Shown: positions 16,373 through 24,553, counted from the stretch's first letter. The stretch: DNA of 37,671 nt from Pseudonocardiales bacterium (GCA_019243635.1 JAFAUB010000126.1:1-37671); one strand, 5' to 3'. Program-made: numbers and translations. The notes: generated from the sequence alone by a model not told the origin.

Positions 16373-17686
16373 ATGGGTACATCAGCCCCTTCCTCGCCTA
16401 CCACCGTCGGAGGCGCGAGCCTGCCCTCGGGTCCGGGCTCAGGCCGTTGCGGTTGGCGGGTGCGCCTGCCTGCCCTGTTGGCGGTCACCGGCCCCGGGCT
16501 GGTCGCCGCTGCGGCCGGAAACGACGCGGGTGGTATCGCCACCTACGCCTCGGCCGGTGCCCAGTTCGGCTACCACACCCTGTTCCTGATGGTGTTCATC
16601 ACCGTGGTCCTGGCCCTCGTGCAGGAGATGTGCGCCCGGCTCGGCTCCTACACGGGGAAGGGTCTGGGGTCGCTGCTGCGAGAGCAGTTCTCGCTGCGGG
16701 TGACCGCGGTGGTGCTGGTGGCCTTCCTGGTGGCCAACCTCGGAGCGATGGTCTCGGAGTTCGGGGGTATCGGCGTCGCGTTCGAGCTGGTGGGGGTGGG
16801 CCGGTTCGTGTCGGTCCCCATCGCGGCGAGCATCATCTGGGCACTGGTGGTCTTCGGCTCCTACCGGCACGCCGAACGCGTCTTCGTCGGCTTGGCCCTG
16901 GTTCTCCTCGTCTACCCGGTCGCCGCCATCCTCGCTCACCCCGATCTACGGGAGGTGCTCAGCCAGACGGTGCTGCCCAGCTTTGTGCCCGACCAGGCGT
17001 TCCTGCTCCTCTCGGTGGGTCTCGTCGGAGCCACGATCAGCCCGTACGTCCAGTTCTACGTGGCGAGCGCGGTCGCGGACAAAGGCGGTCGTCCCGTCGA
17101 CTACCCTCGCCGGCGCATGGACGCGATCCTGGGCGCTGTCTTCGCCAACGTCATCAACATGTTCATCATCATCGCCGCCGCGGCGGCCATCACCACGCGC
17201 GCCCCACTCCGGTCAGCCCAGGACGCCGGGCAGGCGCTGCGTCCGGTGGCCGGGCCGTTCGCCGCCGAGCTGTTCGCCATCGGCCTGCTCGGCGCCTCCG
17301 CGCTGGCCGCCGCGGTGGTGCCGCTGTCCACCGCCTATGCGGTGAGCGAGGCGGTCGGCACCGAGCGCTCGGTGGGCAGGTCCTTCCGCGAGGCGCCCCT
17401 GTTCCTGTGGCTGTTCACCGTGCAGATCGTGGTCGGGGCCGCGGTCGCGCTGCTCCCGGGCAACCTGATAAACCTGCTGATCAAGACTCAGATTCTCAAC
17501 GGTGTGATCGCCCCGATCCTGCTCACCTGCATCCTGGTGCTCACCAGCCGGAGTGCGCTGCTCGGGAAGGCCGCCAACGGTCCGGTCCTGCGCGCGGTCG
17601 GGGGTGTCTTCATCGGGATCATCGCGGTCATGGCCGTGGCGGCCGCAGGGATCAGTGTCACCGGATGGTTCGGCGTGGGCGGCTGA
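16373..17686 (+). CDS. NRAMP-superfamily metal transporter with non-canonical metal-site motifs
   Basis: 437 residues, about 11 TM helices, NRAMP/LeuT-like fold. In classical NRAMP the unwound TM1 reads DPGN and TM6 reads MPH. Here TM1 has GN50-D51-A-G-G (GNDAGGIATYASAGAQFGY) and TM6 has GATISPYVQF near residues 219-228, so the signature methionine is absent. These replacements resemble NRAMP-related Mg/Mn transporters (NRMT-like) and other divergent members, so Mg2+ or Mn2+ uptake is a reasonable inference and Fe2+ less so. AAAGGAG lies 5 bases before the ATG at 16373; an upstream in-frame GTG (16343) precedes that site and was not used. It is monocistronic, and the next gene converges 27 bases downstream. 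Confidence 0.85.
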   Translation: MGTSAPSSPTTVGGASLPSGPGSGRCGWRVRLPALLAVTGPGLVAAAAGNDAGGIATYASAGAQFGYHTLFLMVFITVVLALVQEMCARLGSYTGKGLGSLLREQFSLRVTAVVLVAFLVANLGAMVSEFGGIGVAFELVGVGRFVSVPIAASIIWALVVFGSYRHAERVFVGLALVLLVYPVAAILAHPDLREVLSQTVLPSFVPDQAFLLLSVGLVGATISPYVQFYVASAVADKGGRPVDYPRRRMDAILGAVFANVINMFIIIAAAAAITTRAPLRSAQDAGQALRPVAGPFAAELFAIGLLGASALAAAVVPLSTAYAVSEAVGTERSVGRSFREAPLFLWLFTVQIVVGAAVALLPGNLINLLIKTQILNGVIAPILLTCILVLTSRSALLGKAANGPVLRAVGGVFIGIIAVMAVAAAGISVTGWFGVGG

Positions 17687-17713
17687 GCTCCGCCGGCGAA
17701 CGACGGCTCCGCC

Positions 17714-18793
17714 TCAGGCGGGACTGTTGTCCTCCACGTGGGACCCCGCCCGGGAGGAGCTGTCGATGTCCACGGTGGGGCGACCCTCGGTGGTGTTGTT
17801 ACCGACCACCAAGCAGCCGGCGGAGCCATCGATGACCAGTACCGCCCGCGTGAGGTTCGGGCCGGAGAAGGTGTTGTGGAGGACCTGCACGCGCGGCCAG
17901 CGCCGCAGGTTGACCGCCTGAGCACCGTTGTTCGCGCACTTGTTCCCCTCGAAGGTGATCGTCGGGACGTCGGCGGGGGCGCCGCTGTTACTGTTCTGGT
18001 CGCCGGTGGCGATCAGGCATTGCGCATCGACGTTGCGGCAGGTGTTACCCGAGACCACCACATCGAAGGTGGGTGGTCTGTTCTGGTCGAAAGTCTGGAA
18101 GCAGTCCGGGTGCGGCGGGCTGGCATAACCATCCGCGGAGATGTCGAAGATGGTGTTGTCGGTGAGCCGATGACCATTGCCGTAAAACCGCACGCCATCA
18201 GCGTCGCCACCCTGGACGGGCACCGTGTCGCTGATGGTGTTGGCGTGCACGGTGATCCGCTGCCCGGTGATGTCGATGCCGTTGGTGGCGGCATGGCGCA
18301 TCGTGTTGTGCTCGATGGTCGAGTCGGTGCAGGGATGGCAGGTGATCCCGCCCTGTTGGGTGTCGTGGACGGTGTTGTTCCTTACGGTGATCCCGGCCCC
18401 CTCCAGCAGCACCCCGCCGCCGCCGGCGACGGTGAAACCCTCCACGGTGACGTGGTCGCCCCTTACCTGCACCTCGTGCACGGTGCCCCCGTCGGAAACC
18501 AGCGTGATCGGCGCCGCCGCGGTACCCGAGCGGGTCATCGACAGGTTGGTGTCCGTGAGGTCACCGCCGGAGAAGCACAGCGTGTCTCCCGGCGAGGCGG
18601 ATTCCAGCGCCGACGGCGCATCATCGCCCCGGGTGATCGTGCGGGTGCAGGTGGAGGGCAGGCCCTGCTGAGGCCGGCCGGCCGAGGGGCCCTGCCCGGC
18701 GGAGGGACCCTGCCCGGCGGAGGTACACCCGGTGGCGAGCCCCACCAGCAGTACCAGCCACACCGACACCACCCGCAGCGCCCTCGACACCAT
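17714..18793 (-). CDS. Secreted lipoprotein with right-handed parallel beta-helix
   Basis: 359 residues from the ATG at 18793. The signal peptide ends in the lipobox LATGC (Cys near residue 24), giving a lipid anchor on the outer face of the membrane. The mature part is a parallel beta-helix of the Pec-lyase/NosD type, with recurrent coils such as ITLVSDGG, VTVEGFTVAGG, ITVRNNTVHDTQ, STIEHNTMRH, ITVHANTISDT and HRLTDNTIFD. Several Cys pairs could form disulfides. Such folds bind or cleave polysaccharide, but catalytic residues are not assignable by eye. Just after the lipobox is an in-frame 18-bp duplication (GPSAGQ twice). It converges on the NRAMP gene. Confidence 0.82.
   Translation of the reverse strand: MVSRALRVVSVWLVLLVGLATGCTSAGQGPSAGQGPSAGRPQQGLPSTCTRTITRGDDAPSALESASPGDTLCFSGGDLTDTNLSMTRSGTAAAPITLVSDGGTVHEVQVRGDHVTVEGFTVAGGGGVLLEGAGITVRNNTVHDTQQGGITCHPCTDSTIEHNTMRHAATNGIDITGQRITVHANTISDTVPVQGGDADGVRFYGNGHRLTDNTIFDISADGYASPPHPDCFQTFDQNRPPTFDVVVSGNTCRNVDAQCLIATGDQNSNSGAPADVPTITFEGNKCANNGAQAVNLRRWPRVQVLHNTFSGPNLTRAVLVIDGSAGCLVVGNNTTEGRPTVDIDSSSRAGSHVEDNSPA
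18690..18725 (-). repeat. 18-bp tandem duplication in lipoprotein linker
   Basis: CCCTGCCCGGCGGAGGGA at 18690-18707 is followed by the same unit with one change at 18708-18725. It encodes the flexible QGPSAG repeat behind the lipidated cysteine. Confidence 0.85.
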
Positions 18794-18944
18794 CACCGGC
18801 GCACCCCGGAGGGTGCGCCCCGGCCCGCAGCAAGGGGTATCCACCGCAGCGACGGTAACAGCCGTGACGACGGACAGTGAGGGGCCCTCTCTTCACCGTA
18901 GTGGCCGAGGTGTTCTCGGCCGAGGTTGTTCTTGGACGAGGTGT

Positions 18945-19931
18945 TCAGGCGGGGAGGCGCTGGGAGATGAGCAGGGCGGACCCGGCGGTGGCCAGGCAGG
19001 CCAGGGTGCCCAGGACGAGCCAGGGTTTGCTGGCGTCGCGGTGGATGGTCTGGTAGCCGATCTGCTGGGCCAGGGTGTCATAGACCTGGTGGATCTGCTG
19101 GTTGCTTTGGGCCGGGTAGAACCGTCCACCGGAGAGTTGGGCGACTCTGGCCAGTGAGTCGTCGTCGACGGGCACCGGGACCTGCTCGCCCTGGATGGTG
19201 ACGGTGCCATAGGGGGTTCCGAAGGAGATCGTGCTGATCGGAATGTGCGCCGCTCCGGCCTGGGTGGCCACGGTGAACTCGTCGCGGCCGGTGTTCTGCT
19301 TGCCATCGCTCATCAGGACGATCCGTGCCGGTGGCGGTCCCTGGCCTGAGCCGGGGATGAGCTGGTTGACCGTGTCGATGGCGCCCAGCGCGGCCGCGAG
19401 GGCGTCTCCGGTGGCGGTGGACTCGGCCAGTCTCAGCGACTGGATGGCCCGCACGGCCTGGTCCCGGTCGGTGGTGGGGCTGACCAGTACGGTCGCCGCG
19501 CCCGCGAAGGACTCCACCCCCAGGTTGATCCCGGCGGGCAGACTGTGGACGAAGGAGGTCGCGGCGTCCTGTGCCGCGAGCAGGCGGGTGGGGGTGACGT
19601 CGGTGGAGTTCATCGACAGCGACACGTCGATGACCAGCATCACGGTGGCCCGGTTCCGGGGGACCTGGGCAGCCGCGGTGGGGCCGGCCAGTCCCAGCGT
19701 CAGCAGCAGCAGGGCCAGGACCAGCAACCCGGCGGGGATGTGGCGGGGCCAGCCCGGCCGACGGGGGGCGATGCGCTCCAGCAACTCGAAGTTGGCGAAG
19801 CGCAGCAGATGGCGGCGGGCCCGCCGCTGGACCCACACGTAACCGACCACCACCGCGGCCACCAACCCCAGTAACCCGAACCAGCCGGGTGCGGAGAACC
19901 CGCCCAACGCCATGCCAGGCCCTAACACCAT
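18945..19931 (-). CDS. VWA-domain membrane protein, Rv1481 (UPF0353) type
   Basis: 328 residues. TM helices at about 17-35 and 66-84, a von Willebrand A domain at about 95-290, and a C-terminal TM helix ending LLISQRLPA. MIDAS motif D102-x-S104-x-S106 (VIDVSLSM), plus TPTR..AAQDAA, PPARIVLMSDGKQNTG and ISTISFGTPYG, all closely like the mycobacterial Rv1481 family. In mycobacteria this protein lies with a MoxR AAA+ ATPase and a DUF58 protein; neither is next to it here, so it is an orphan copy. VWA proteins of this class act as metal-dependent adaptors or chaperone partners at the membrane. Start: the ATG at 19931, which agrees with family length; the longer frame to 20012 overlaps the upstream gene. 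Confidence 0.85.
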   Translation of the reverse strand: MVLGPGMALGGFSAPGWFGLLGLVAAVVVGYVWVQRRARRHLLRFANFELLERIAPRRPGWPRHIPAGLLVLALLLLTLGLAGPTAAAQVPRNRATVMLVIDVSLSMNSTDVTPTRLLAAQDAATSFVHSLPAGINLGVESFAGAATVLVSPTTDRDQAVRAIQSLRLAESTATGDALAAALGAIDTVNQLIPGSGQGPPPARIVLMSDGKQNTGRDEFTVATQAGAAHIPISTISFGTPYGTVTIQGEQVPVPVDDDSLARVAQLSGGRFYPAQSNQQIHQVYDTLAQQIGYQTIHRDASKPWLVLGTLACLATAGSALLISQRLPA

Positions 19932-20012
19932 GCCGGGCAGTGAACCCAACCGGTCATGCAACCCCGGTGAGGCGAGTCGACGCGCCTGTTCCTGCTGTGT
20001 AGCGCAGCACAC

Positions 20013-20501
20013 CTACCTGCTCTGCCCGTCGACGCCAGCGGCCAGGTCTTCCTCGATGAAGGGTATCTTCGTGACAAGTTGCCGATATATGGTGACCACG
20101 TCCCTGACCGACAACTGGCCGAACTCGAGGAGTTCCTGCAGTCCTTCCAGGTCTGTACCACATGCCTCCGCCGCGCCGATACGAGCAGTCAGATCATTGG
20201 ACTTGCATAGGTTGGCGAAAATCGCCGCCACGACGGACAGGACCACGGCCGCGAAGCAGAGCACTCGCCACACGATCGAGGACTGCGGCAGGGCGAGCGC
20301 CTTCTGTACGGCCTGCACGAATGTCAGACCACCCACCGCGGGTCCGGCGGTCAGGGCTACCACGACAGAACTACTCACAATACTGATATTGGCCAGGCGG
20401 CGACTGCGCGGACGATTTTCTCTCAGGTACGCGTTGATTCTCTCCCGGCGAGCCCGGATCCTGCCCAGCATCTCCTGCCGCTCGTGAACATCGTCGCCCA
20501 C
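20013..20501 (-). CDS. Two-TM protein of unknown function, SLATT-like topology
   Basis: 162 residues. A basic N-terminal helix (RIRARRERINAYLRENRPRS), two TM helices at about 39-62 and 78-100, then a cytosolic helical tail (NDLTARIGAAEACGTDLEGLQ ... KIPFIEEDLA). This arrangement (short head, hairpin of two TMs, long helical tail) resembles SLATT-type pore-forming effectors of bacterial conflict systems, but I cannot confirm family membership. The GTG start has a strong GGGGGAG 5 bases upstream. Base composition is lower in GC than the flanking genes. It stands alone between the VWA gene and the DUF397 gene, with no visible nucleotide cyclase or SLOG partner. Confidence 0.65.
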   Translation of the reverse strand: MGDDVHERQEMLGRIRARRERINAYLRENRPRSRRLANISIVSSSVVVALTAGPAVGGLTFVQAVQKALALPQSSIVWRVLCFAAVVLSVVAAIFANLCKSNDLTARIGAAEACGTDLEGLQELLEFGQLSVRDVVTIYRQLVTKIPFIEEDLAAGVDGQSR

Positions 20502-20524
20502 CGGTCTCCCCCTGCCCTTGATGC

Positions 20525-20713
20525 TCAGTCGGTGACGGTGGTGAGGAACGTCCGCCAGGTCGAGAGGACGACGGCCACGGCGGGGCCGTCGGGGTTCTTG
20601 GAGTCACGCACCAGGACCCGCCCCGGCGCCGGCGCGACCTGGACGCAGTTACCATGTCCAGCGGTGTAGCTGCTGGTGCGCCAGACGATGGCGTCCGGCT
20701 CAGGCGCGGTCAT
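20525..20713 (-). CDS. DUF397-family small protein
   Basis: 62 residues with the full DUF397 pattern: IVWRTSSYTAGHGNCVQVA, then VRDSKNPDGPAV and STWRTFL at the end. DUF397 proteins are encoded next to Scr1-type helix-turn-helix regulators throughout streptomycetes and Pseudonocardiales and are thought to act as their partners (toxin-antitoxin-like or developmental control). Here the ATG lies inside the end of the regulator reading frame (14-base overlap), so the pair was translationally coupled, but the regulator is now broken. Confidence 0.85.
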   Translation of the reverse strand: MTAPEPDAIVWRTSSYTAGHGNCVQVAPAPGRVLVRDSKNPDGPAVAVVLSTWRTFLTTVTD

Positions 20714-21277
20714 CGTGGTCCTCTCCATCCGCATCGAGCTCGGTTGCCACAGCGGCAATCAGCTCCCGCGATTCTTCCTCACCCAGCGCGGCATCCGCCA
20801 GGGCCGCCGGGATGCGCCGGTAGGAGACGATCTCCTCCCGTTCTCCAGGAACAGGCTGGAGGTCTCACTCTCCAGGTAGATCACCGGCTTGGACTCCGCG
20901 AACTCCATCAGTCTGAACGCCCCGGTCATCGCCGCGTACGCGCCGAGCGAGGCCGGTACCACCTGTGACGTGACGTGGGAGCGCACCGACATCCGCAGCA
21001 GGTGGTGCAGCTGGTCGGACATCACCGCCGCCCCGCCGACCCGCAGCCGCAGCACGAACTCGTGAACGTAGAAGGTGAAGCGGGCCGGCCGTTCGCGGCT
21101 GAACAGGATCTGCCGGGCCAGCCGAGCGGTCACCCACTCGCCGACCTCCGCGGGCGGCACATCGACGTCGCAGCTGATCACGGCACGAGCGTACTCCGCA
21201 GTCTGTAGCAGGCCGGGCACGAATATCGCCTCGAAGGCGCTGATCGCGACCGCCTTCTCGTACTTGATCAAGGTCAT
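20700..21277 (-). pseudogene. Scr1-family regulator, N-terminus lost and C-terminus frameshifted
   Basis: Recognisable Scr1 core: AISAFEAIFVPGLLQTAEYARAVI, then TARLARQILFSRERP, VTSQVVPASLGAYAAMTGAF and FAESKPVIYLESETSS. The usual N-terminal helix-turn-helix (about 80-100 residues) is missing: homology begins at the ATG near 21277, where unrelated HNH-type sequence abuts. Near 20836-20842 one base is missing. The open frame goes on to a false end at 20759, whereas the adjacent frame reads EEIVSYRRIPAALADAALGE and ends LIAAVATELDADG, the normal family ending, stopping at 20700. With both lesions the protein could not bind DNA as usual. Confidence 0.8.
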
Positions 21278-21282
21278 GAGCT

Positions 21283-21440
21283 GCGTGGGCAGTGGACGCG
21301 TGGGTCACCATCCCCTACATCACGCTGCTCGGCACCGAGGACCAGCCCGGCGAGCTCGCCGGCTACGGGCCCATCCCCGCCGCGGTGGCCCGCGACCTCG
21401 CCACCGGAAGCACCTTGCGACACATCCGCACCGACCCCGA
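21283..21440 (+). pseudogene. Fragment of DUF222/13E12-type HNH endonuclease
   Basis: The plus strand reads AWVTIPYITLLGTEDQPGEL, then AGYGPIPAAVARDLATG and STLRHIRTDP. This matches the region just before the HNH nuclease motif in the 13E12/DUF222 family ('ELAGYGPIPAxxARxLA'). Neither the DUF222 part nor the HNH motif is present. It lies head-to-head with the truncated end of the Scr1 gene, so one rearrangement probably removed the start of both. A following frame (PPPWLLPSDNDLERHWTWWQ..., to 21599) has one TM-like stretch and no known match. Confidence 0.75.
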
Positions 21441-21579
21441 ACCACTCACCCCACACCCGACCCGGAGGAGCCGCCGCCCTGGTTGCTCCCCTCGGACAAC
21501 GACCTGGAGCGACACTGGACGTGGTGGCAGCATCTCATCGGGATGCTCTTCCTCGTGCTCACAAGCATAGGTTTTTCTG

Positions 21580-21593
21580 TACCTAGCATGGTA
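21580..21593 (+). promoter_or_regulatory. Candidate PadR operator/promoter
   Basis: TACC-N6-GGTA (TACCTAGCATGGTA) ends 10 bases before the PadR ATG at 21604, inside an AT-rich island (GTTTTTCTGTA ... GAGTAAAA). Small PadR regulators usually bind such dyads over their own promoter. No strong Shine-Dalgarno precedes the ATG, so the message may be leaderless or short-leadered. Confidence 0.45.
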
Positions 21594-21603
21594 GAGTAAA
21601 ACC

Positions 21604-21942
21604 ATGGCTAGTGGCTCGGGGCCGCGGATGACGTTGCCGACACGGCTGGTGCTCCAGGCGATGCTCGACGACCCCACTCAGGAGATGTACGGACTGCAGA
21701 TCGGCCGAGAAGCCGGGTTGCCCAGCGGCACCATTCATCCGATATTGATACGTTTGGAGGGGTACGGGTGGTTGGAGAGTCGCTGGGAGGACATCGAACC
21801 AGGCAAGGAAGGACGCCCGAGGAGGCGCTACTACCGCCTCAAGCCCGATAAGATCGCACACATCGGCGCCGCTCTCGCTCGCGTTCCCGCCCAGGCTTCC
21901 CTGAGCCGGCTGAACCCTTGGTTCGCTGGAGGTGCGCCATGA
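21604..21942 (+). CDS. PadR-family transcriptional regulator
   Basis: 112 residues. Winged helix typical of PadR: LPTRLVLQAMLDDPTQEMYG, LQIGREAGLPSGTIHPIL as the recognition region, then the wing around RLEGYGWLESRWED and RPRRRYYRLKPDK. The C-terminal dimerisation helix is short, as in the small PadR subgroup. It is first of three genes joined by 4-base overlaps (ATGA at 21939, GTGA at 22691) and likely regulates them. A palindromic site sits just upstream. The inducer is unknown. Confidence 0.88.
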   Translation: MASGSGPRMTLPTRLVLQAMLDDPTQEMYGLQIGREAGLPSGTIHPILIRLEGYGWLESRWEDIEPGKEGRPRRRYYRLKPDKIAHIGAALARVPAQASLSRLNPWFAGGAP

Positions 21943-22694
21943 CCCGTCGCGCCACCGCCCTGGATCGGGCTCGCGTCACCCTCGACCGCTGTCTCGTCCG
22001 CGCTGTGGTCCGCGCGCTCCACCGCGCCCGCGAGGTCGGTCCTGTCGCCGTTCGTGACCTCTTCCGGCTCGCCCGCGACCTGGCCCAGGAACTCGAGTTC
22101 GGCCGCGATCTGGCCCAGGAGCTCGAACTCGCCCGCGCCGGCAACGCCCGCGAGCTCGCCGGCACCCTCGAGCTTGTCCGCACCCTCGAACTCGCCCTCG
22201 AACTCGCCCTCGATCGCGAGCTCGACCCCGGCGGAGCCACCGCACCGGAGCCCACCCGAGCCGCCGCGCCGGACCTCGACCGCGAGCTGGCGCTTGAACG
22301 CGAGCTCGAGCTCGCTTTCGAGCGTGCCCCCGCTTTCGTCCGTACCACCGCCTTGGTTCGCATCCTCACCCGGGTCCGGGCCCTGGTCCGCGCTCTGGTC
22401 CGGGCCCGCGACTTCGTCGCGACGTATGAGGACGAGCGAACGTTGGGCAGGGGTGCCCGCGTGGTGCTGGGCCCGGTGATGGGACTGCTGATGGCCCTGG
22501 CGGTCCAGGTACTGCCCGTCTCGCGACAACTGCGTCACCTTGAGGAGTTCTGCGCGGAGCTACTCGAACTGCGGTGGTGGCAGTGGCCGGGGCACACGCT
22601 GTGCATTCTGATCTGCGCGACGCGACTGCGGCGGGCCCTGACCGAGGCGCGGAGCGCCCCTGACGGCGCCCAGGCGCGCCGGGCGAAGCGGTGA
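21939..22694 (+). CDS. Charged-repeat helical protein in PadR operon
   Basis: 251 residues, start ATG overlapping the PadR stop, GGAGG 6 bases upstream. Residues about 1-165 are a low-complexity R/E/L/A region with recurrent units such as RDLAQELEFG, RDLAQELELA, ARELAGTLEL and RELALERELE, predicted to be long amphipathic helix or coiled coil. The last 85 residues look like a folded domain: VLGPVMGLLMALAVQVLPVS, then HLEEFCAELLELRWWQWPGH and CATRLRRALTEAR. Actinobacteria have a recurring group with exactly this plan (Arg/Asp/Leu/Ala repeats, then an 'LPxxxRxRxxEEFxxEL' domain); no function has been established that I know of. The coding DNA is dominated by CGCGAGCTCG-like units. Confidence 0.75.
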   Translation: MTRRATALDRARVTLDRCLVRAVVRALHRAREVGPVAVRDLFRLARDLAQELEFGRDLAQELELARAGNARELAGTLELVRTLELALELALDRELDPGGATAPEPTRAAAPDLDRELALERELELAFERAPAFVRTTALVRILTRVRALVRALVRARDFVATYEDERTLGRGARVVLGPVMGLLMALAVQVLPVSRQLRHLEEFCAELLELRWWQWPGHTLCILICATRLRRALTEARSAPDGAQARRAKR

Positions 22695-22933
22695 GCGCCG
22701 TGGCGAGCGGGCTGGTCTCCGGTATCCGGGCGGGCGGCACGGTGGTGGCCCTCGCCATCCAACCCGCGTTACTCGGCCCGGTCATGGTGGCCCTCGCCGT
22801 GCTCGGAGTCCTCCCGCTGCTCCTGATCAGCACGTTGGCGCTCGTCGCGGTGTACTCACCGGACCCAGCCCGGCGGAAGAACGCGGGGGAGATCCTGGAT
22901 CGGTTACTGGCGATCCTGCGCCCACCGCGCTGA
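22691..22933 (+). CDS. Small two-TM membrane protein, third gene of PadR operon
   Basis: 80 residues from the GTG that overlaps the previous stop. Hydrophobic segments at about 14-32 and 34-55 (PVMVALAVLGVLPLLLISTL) are followed by a basic amphipathic tail, YSPDPARRKNAGEILDRLLAIL. Small proteins with this 'DPARRxxAxxxLxxLL' tail recur in streptomycetes near similar regulators and repeat proteins. Role unknown. The coupling suggests that it works with the charged-repeat protein at the membrane. Confidence 0.7.
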   Translation: MSAVASGLVSGIRAGGTVVALAIQPALLGPVMVALAVLGVLPLLLISTLALVAVYSPDPARRKNAGEILDRLLAILRPPR

Positions 22934-22960
22934 GCCGGCATACCGGAGAGGTCTGTGATC

Positions 22961-24553
22961 ATGGCGCGAACCTCTGTGCACCAGGCGACATCCGGGGTGC
23001 AGCCAGGCTTCCGGCGGGAGCTCGGTGTGCTGCAGCTGACGTCCCTCTCGCTGGGTTCGATCATCGGGTCGGGGTGGTTGCTGGGCGCGTTGGCGGCGGC
23101 CACGTCGGCTGGTGGGGCGTCGATCGTGTCGTGGGCGCTCACCGGTGTAGTGATCGCGTTGCTGGCGCTGGTGCACTCGGAGCTGGGTGCGGCCTACCCC
23201 TTGAGCGGGGGAACGGGGCGCTGGCCGCGGTTGGCGTTCGGCTCGCTGGGCGGGTTCACAGCCGGCTGGGTGGCCTGGGTTCAGGCCGTGACGATCGCCC
23301 CGATCGAGGTCGAGGCCGCGCTGAGCTACCTGGACCACCAGTGGCACGGACTGATCAACAGCACCGGGGCGCTCACCTCCACGGGCTTGGGCGTGGCCCT
23401 AGGGTTGATGTTGCTCTTCACCGTCATCAACATCCTCGGGGTGCGGTGGCTCGCGGAGAGCAACACGGTCATCGTGCTCTGGAAGATCGCGGTGCCGGTT
23501 CTGACGGTCAGCGTCTTGATGGGGGTGTCATTCCACGCCTCGAACTTCACCGCCGGGGGTGGTTTCGCGCCCTACGGATCACACGGGGTGTTCGCTGCGC
23601 TGCCGCTGGGTCTCCTGTTCGCGCTGCAGGGCTTCGAGCAAGCGGCACAGGTGGCCGGTGAGGCACACGAGCCGCAGCGCACCGTGCCTCGGGCGGTGAT
23701 CTACTCGATGGTGGTGGGCACCGTGCTGTATCTGGGGCTGGAGGTCGCCTTCATCGGTGCGCTGAGCCCTGGCAACCTGATACAGGGATGGGCCCACCCG
23801 GTGGCCAAGGCCGACTTCGGGCCGTACGCGACGCTGGCCACCGGCCTGGGTCTGGGCTGGCTGGCCGCCATCCTGTACATCGACGCGTTCATCTCACCGG
23901 CCGGTACCGGCCTGGTCTACCTGGGCACCTCCGCGCGGTTGTCCTACGCGCTGGGCCACGCCGGTTATGTTCCCCGGGGCGTCAGCCGGATCAGCCCTCG
24001 CGGTGTCCCGTACTTCTCGATCGTCCTGTCGTTCGTCGTGGGCCTTATCTGCTTCCTGCCCTTCCCGAGCTGGCAGAGCCTGGTCGGACTGGCCACCTCG
24101 GCGACGTTCATCATGTATGCGTTCGCTCCCATCACCCTGCTGGCCCTGCGCAGGACCGACCCGGACCGCGCCCGCCCGTACCGGGTGCCGGCCGCCTCGG
24201 TCCTGGCGCCGCTGGCGTTCGTCGCCGCGAACGAGACCATCTACTGGACGCCCTGGCACACGGTGGAGAAGCTGATGCTGATCGTCGCAGCCGGCTACGT
24301 GCTGTTCGGGATCTCCTACGCGCTGGGCCGCCCGAGTAAGCGCCCGCCGCCGGACCCGCGGTCGCTGGTGTGGATACTGCCGTGGCTCGCCGGCCTGAGC
24401 GTGATCTCCTACCTGGGCCGGTACGGTGGGAAGAACCTCATCCCGGAGTGGGTCGACCTGGGAGTGGTGGCCGCGTTCAGCCTGGTGATCTGCTCCCTGG
24501 CCGTGGCGCTCAGCCTGCCCGGCCAACGGGTCGCCCCACCGGAGCCGGCCTGA
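22961..24553 (+). CDS. APC-superfamily amino acid permease
   Basis: 530 residues, 12 or more TM helices. The APC signature is seen near the start: LGVLQLTSLSLGSIIGSGWL, with the unwound TM1 GSIIGSG substrate loop, and the TM6 region FALQGFEQAAQVAGEAHEPQ with the conserved GFE and E-A-x-x-P-Q. Such permeases import amino acids or amines by proton symport or antiport; the substrate is not predictable here. GGAGAGG lies 9 bases before the ATG at 22961. A GTG two codons earlier is too close to that site. Located 27 bases after the PadR operon, it could be co-transcribed with it. Confidence 0.88.
   Translation: MARTSVHQATSGVQPGFRRELGVLQLTSLSLGSIIGSGWLLGALAAATSAGGASIVSWALTGVVIALLALVHSELGAAYPLSGGTGRWPRLAFGSLGGFTAGWVAWVQAVTIAPIEVEAALSYLDHQWHGLINSTGALTSTGLGVALGLMLLFTVINILGVRWLAESNTVIVLWKIAVPVLTVSVLMGVSFHASNFTAGGGFAPYGSHGVFAALPLGLLFALQGFEQAAQVAGEAHEPQRTVPRAVIYSMVVGTVLYLGLEVAFIGALSPGNLIQGWAHPVAKADFGPYATLATGLGLGWLAAILYIDAFISPAGTGLVYLGTSARLSYALGHAGYVPRGVSRISPRGVPYFSIVLSFVVGLICFLPFPSWQSLVGLATSATFIMYAFAPITLLALRRTDPDRARPYRVPAASVLAPLAFVAANETIYWTPWHTVEKLMLIVAAGYVLFGISYALGRPSKRPPPDPRSLVWILPWLAGLSVISYLGRYGGKNLIPEWVDLGVVAAFSLVICSLAVALSLPGQRVAPPEPA

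Noticed and set aside
22054..22330. DNA-level satellite repeat
   Set aside because: The repeats are codon-phased (RELA/ELEL) within an operon gene with proper start overlap, so they reflect a repetitive helical protein.
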